From Streptomyces griseomycini (lineage in GTDB: Bacteria > Actinomycetota > Actinomycetes > Streptomycetales > Streptomycetaceae): 64,000 bases of DNA. Numbering within the stretch: position 1 is the first letter of the stretch; each line of letters begins with the position of its first letter. Location: the NCBI RefSeq assembly GCF_014203535.1, contig NZ_JACHJI010000005.1, positions 124,001 to 188,000 of the forward strand, in the 5' to 3' direction. The translations under genes were made by a program, and so were the position numbers. Below, in pieces: positions 61,194 to 64,000 of this stretch. The notes beneath the pieces are model-generated. The model saw only the letters and a program-made list of their open reading frames with translations. It did not search any database and had not been told where the DNA came from.

Positions 61194-62474
61194 ATGACGT
61201 ACGACCTCACCGCCCTGCGCGCCCAGGTTCCCGCGCTGGCCGCCGGCACCGCGCACTTCGACGGCCCCGGCGGCACCCAGATGCCCCTGCCCGTCATCGA
61301 GGCGATCGGCACCGCGCTGTCCCGCCCCCTCTCCATACGGGGGGAGGGCCTGCCCGGCGAGCGCAACGCCGAGGACATCGTCACCGGCACACGCCGCGCC
61401 ATGGCCGACCTCCTGGGCGCCGATCCGGCCGGCATCGTCTTCGGACGCAGCGCCACCCAGCTCACCTACGACTTCTCCCGCACCCTGGCCGGTGGCTGGT
61501 CGCCCGGCGACGAGGTGGTCGTCACGCGGCTGGACCACGACGCCAACATCCGCCCCTGGGTACAGGCGGCCGAGCGGTCCGGCTGCACCGTCCGGTGGGC
61601 GGACTTCGACCCGGCCACCGGCGAGCTGACCGCCGACGACATCCGGGCCGTGCTCTCCGAGCGCACCCGGCTGGTGGCGGTCACCGCGGCCTCGAACCTG
61701 ATCGGCACGATGCCCCCGGTCGCCGAGATCGCACGGATCGTGCACGAGGCCGGTGCGCTGTTGTACGTCGACGGCGTCCACCACACCGCGCACGCCCGCG
61801 TCGATCTCGAGGCGCTCGGCGCGGACTTCCTCGTCTGCTCCCCGTACAAGTTCCTCGGGCCGCACCACGGCGTCCTGGCCGCCCGCCCCGCACTCCTGGA
61901 GACCCTGCGCCCGGACAAACTGCTGCCCTCCACGGACGCGGTCCCCGAGCGCTTCGAACTCGGCACGCTGCCCTACGAGTTCCTGGCGGGCACCCGCGCG
62001 GCCGTCGACTTCCTGGCCGGCCTGGCGGCGCGGGCGTCCGGCGGCCGCCGCGAGCGCCTCGACTCGGCGTTCGAGGCGATCGGGGAACACGAGGACACGC
62101 TGCGGGGCCGGCTCGAGGAGGGACTGGCGGCCTTCGGGGAGGTCACCGTCCACTCCCGCGCGGCCCGGCGCACCCCGACCCTCCTCCTCACCCTCGAGGG
62201 CCACGACACCGCGGACGCCTACCGGTTCCTGGCGGAGCGCGGCGTCCACGCGCCCTCCGGCACCTTCTACGCGCTGGAGGCCTCCCGCCGGCTCGGTCTG
62301 GGGGACACCGGCGGCCTCCGCGTCGGCCTCGCCCCCTACACCGGCACCGAGGACGTCGAGCGGCTTCTGGAGGGACTGTCGGCCTTCCTGGGGCGGACGC
62401 CGCGGACCGCTCGGGGCCGGGGAACACCCGGCGCGCAGGCCGTGCCTGCCGGACGGTGCGGTGCGGGGGAGTGA
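61194..62474 (+). CDS. Cysteine desulfurase-like PLP aminotransferase class V
   Basis: 426 residues. VARTHFDGPGGT-type start (GTAHFDGPGGTQMPLPVIEA), DEVVVTRLDHDANIRPWVQA, then DGVHHTAHARVDLEALGADF and CSPYKFLGPHHGVLA with the PLP Lys. This is the cysteine-desulfurase-like group that lacks the usual catalytic Cys loop, so its reaction is unclear; it may cleave a C-S or C-N bond of another substrate. AGGAAG precedes the ATG by about seven nt. It ends 3 bp before the DUF1990 gene, so both are in one operon. Confidence 0.86.
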   Translation: MTYDLTALRAQVPALAAGTAHFDGPGGTQMPLPVIEAIGTALSRPLSIRGEGLPGERNAEDIVTGTRRAMADLLGADPAGIVFGRSATQLTYDFSRTLAGGWSPGDEVVVTRLDHDANIRPWVQAAERSGCTVRWADFDPATGELTADDIRAVLSERTRLVAVTAASNLIGTMPPVAEIARIVHEAGALLYVDGVHHTAHARVDLEALGADFLVCSPYKFLGPHHGVLAARPALLETLRPDKLLPSTDAVPERFELGTLPYEFLAGTRAAVDFLAGLAARASGGRRERLDSAFEAIGEHEDTLRGRLEEGLAAFGEVTVHSRAARRTPTLLLTLEGHDTADAYRFLAERGVHAPSGTFYALEASRRLGLGDTGGLRVGLAPYTGTEDVERLLEGLSAFLGRTPRTARGRGTPGAQAVPAGRCGAGE

Positions 62475-62477
62475 CGG

Positions 62478-63047
62478 ATGGGCGACGACAGGACCGCGGG
62501 CCGGTCCCCCTCGGCGCCCGGCCGCCCCTTCGGGGGGCTGACCTACGGCACCCCGGGGGCGACCCGTCCGCAGGCCCCGCTCTGGGGGGAGGCCCCGCCC
62601 GGGTTCCGCCGGTTCGAGAGGACCGTGGTGATCGGACGGGGAGAGGGCGCCTGGACCGCGGCCAGGGACGCCGTGACCCGCTGGGAGGTCAAGCGGCGCA
62701 GCGGGTTCGCGGTCGCCCCGGCCGACGGGGGAGGCGCCGGGGTGCGCGCGGGAGGGCGTTACCGCATCACCGCGGGCCTCGGCCGGTTCGTCGTCCGGGA
62801 ACCGGTCGAGGTCGTCGCCGTGGTGGACACCGCGACCCGGTGCGGTTTCGCCTACGGCACCCACCGGGGGCACCCCGTCAGCGGGGAGGAGGCCTTCATC
62901 GTGCACCGGGACGACGACGGCCGTGTCTTCCTGACCCTCCGGTCCCTGACCCGGGCGGCTCCGGCGGCTCCGTGGCGGTTCCTCTTCCCCTTCCTGCTCC
63001 TGGCCCAGCGCTGCGTCCGCGAGCGGTACCTGCGCGCGTTGGCGTGA
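62478..63047 (+). CDS. DUF1990 family protein
   Basis: 189 residues. GFRRFERTVVIGRGEGAWTA opens the domain, and FAYGTHRGHPVSGEEAFIVH near the end is its signature; WRFLFPFLLLAQRCVRERYL is the C-terminal helix. The domain belongs to a START-like fold of unknown activity. ATG is 3 nt after the previous stop, with GGGGAG upstream, so translation is coupled to the desulfurase-like gene. Confidence 0.83.
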   Translation: MGDDRTAGRSPSAPGRPFGGLTYGTPGATRPQAPLWGEAPPGFRRFERTVVIGRGEGAWTAARDAVTRWEVKRRSGFAVAPADGGGAGVRAGGRYRITAGLGRFVVREPVEVVAVVDTATRCGFAYGTHRGHPVSGEEAFIVHRDDDGRVFLTLRSLTRAAPAAPWRFLFPFLLLAQRCVRERYLRALA

Positions 63048-63073
63048 GGCAGGACGGCGCGGCCGCACGCCGA

Positions 63074-63096
63074 GGCGCCGCGGGTCCCGCGGCGCC
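63074..63096. terminator. Bidirectional terminator between DUF1990 and GNAT genes
   Basis: GGCGCCGCGG (63074-63083), loop GTC and CCGCGGCGCC (63087-63096) form a perfect 10-bp stem between two convergent genes. Confidence 0.75.
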
Positions 63097-63128
63097 GGGT
63101 GACCGGCGGCCGGCGCCGTTCCCGGGGC

Positions 63129-64000
63129 TCAGCCCAGGACCGCCTCCCAGGTGTCGACGGCGTAGTGGACGGTCATCCCGTGGCGGTCGTACAGCCGGGG
63201 TGCCCCGGTGGCGTTCGCCGTGTCCACGCCGAGCCCGACGACGTCCCGCCCCCGCGCGGCGAAGGCCGCGAAGGCGTGCCGCAGCAGGAAGCCGCCGAGG
63301 CCCCGGCCACGGGCCTCGGGCAGGACGCCGATGCTGCGGATCCAGCCCATGGCCTCCCGGTCGTCGCGCGCGATCAGGAAGCCCACGTCCCCCAGGTCGT
63401 CGTCGGTGACGATCCACACCAGGGACCAGTCCAGACCTTCGGCGTCGATGTCGTGCAGCCACGGCTCGTAGGCGCGCGGCTGGAAGTCGAAGTGGCCGGC
63501 GAAGGAGGCCTGGTACAGCGCGTGGACGCGGACGCGGTCCGCCTCGGCGGCGCAGTCGCGGATCCGCAGGCCGGAGGGCACCTCGGGCACCGGGTCCTGC
63601 GCGGGGTCCAGCGCGCGGCGCAGGACGTGGTACCGGCGCACGACCCGCCAGTGCCGCTCGCGGAGCAGGCGGGTGTCGAGGGTGGGCGCCGTGTTGAGGT
63701 GCAGGTGCACCACGGCCCTCGCGGCACCGTTCTCCCGGGCCTTCTCCAGCGCCCGGGCCTCCATGGCCGCCAGCACGGGCGCGGCGGTTTCCTGGTGGTC
63801 GGGCAGCACGTAGTGGTCGACGTCGATGCGGTCGCCGCCGGACTCGTCCCACAGCAGCCCGTAGGCCACCAGCCGGTCCTCGTCGAAGACGAGCCAGGAG
63901 TCGCGTCGCAGGTCGACCTCGGGATGCTTCAGGTCGGCCTCGACGGTGTGGAGGTCCGTCTCGGGCCGGCCGATCTCTATCTCGTCGACCCTGTTGAGCA
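63129..64000 (-). CDS. GNAT N-acetyltransferase, two-domain (N-terminus cut by right edge)
   Basis: At least 290 residues are visible; the frame is open to the window end (LNRVDEIEIGRPETDLHTVE and onward), so the true start lies outside. The C-terminal GNAT domain has MGWIRSIGVLPEARGRGLGG (acetyl-CoA site), AFAAFAARGRDVVGLGVDTA and YDRHGMTVHYAVDTW. The first half looks like a second, degenerate GNAT fold, as in mycothiol synthase-type proteins. Substrate unknown. Confidence 0.83.
   Translation of the reverse strand, partial: LNRVDEIEIGRPETDLHTVEADLKHPEVDLRRDSWLVFDEDRLVAYGLLWDESGGDRIDVDHYVLPDHQETAAPVLAAMEARALEKARENGAARAVVHLHLNTAPTLDTRLLRERHWRVVRRYHVLRRALDPAQDPVPEVPSGLRIRDCAAEADRVRVHALYQASFAGHFDFQPRAYEPWLHDIDAEGLDWSLVWIVTDDDLGDVGFLIARDDREAMGWIRSIGVLPEARGRGLGGFLLRHAFAAFAARGRDVVGLGVDTANATGAPRLYDRHGMTVHYAVDTWEAVLG

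Overview
High-GC actinobacterial chromosome, almost certainly Streptomyces. The window carries a complete SapB (ramCSAB-ramR) lanthipeptide cluster. Its codon third positions are strongly GC-biased, several genes look leaderless, and it holds three SpoIIE-type phosphatases and many secreted or envelope proteins. I see no tRNA, rRNA, insertion sequence or CRISPR array.

Region by region. 0-8 kb: start of a SpoIIE-like phosphatase (cut by the window edge), a secreted M19-like hydrolase with a discoidin domain, then a TetR-glpD unit divergent from an alkyl-DHAP-synthase-like flavoenzyme and a lipid kinase, a possible ether-lipid module. 8-18.5 kb: DoxX protein with a SufR-like regulator, DUF488, a decayed fur gene in front of an intact katG, a blasticidin-S-deaminase-like enzyme, orphan CBM2 and ricin-lectin remnants, small membrane proteins, an acyltransferase and a TerB protein. 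18.5-30.6 kb: one 12-kb gene encoding a 4015-residue megasynthase, read as FAAL-ACP-KS-AT-KR-ACP-C-A-PCP-C followed by a C-terminal domain resembling cyanobacterial acyl-ACP reductase. No other obvious biosynthetic gene is adjacent. 30.7-41.8 kb: secreted M15 peptidase, solo FAD subunit of the CO-dehydrogenase family, orphan ctaD, metallo-hydrolase behind a 23-bp perfect palindrome, a hoxX-like/amidinotransferase operon, GCS2-like ligase, AHSA1 protein and PlsC-like acyltransferase. 42-50 kb: small stress-type proteins, a GNAT, a broken FetB-type permease, a TPR-like membrane protein, an EEP-family protein and a large multidomain phosphatase. 50-57.5 kb: ramR convergent with ramC-ramS-ramA-ramB, with two strong hairpins between ramS and ramA. 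57.8-64 kb: a second sensor phosphatase, an AI-2E family permease, a cysteine-desulfurase-like enzyme, DUF1990, and a GNAT cut by the right edge.

How the genes work together. The ram genes form a complete pathway: RamC modifies the RamS precursor to SapB, RamA/RamB export it and RamR controls it. The megasynthase looks like a one-gene lipopeptide pathway: a fatty acid is activated by the FAAL domain, extended and reduced once, joined to one amino acid and probably released reductively. The TetR/GlpD/AGPS-like/lipid-kinase block is plausibly one lipid-modifying unit. Four gene remnants (fur, a CBM2 protein, a ricin-lectin protein, fetB) show local gene decay. All functions are read from sequence without database searches.
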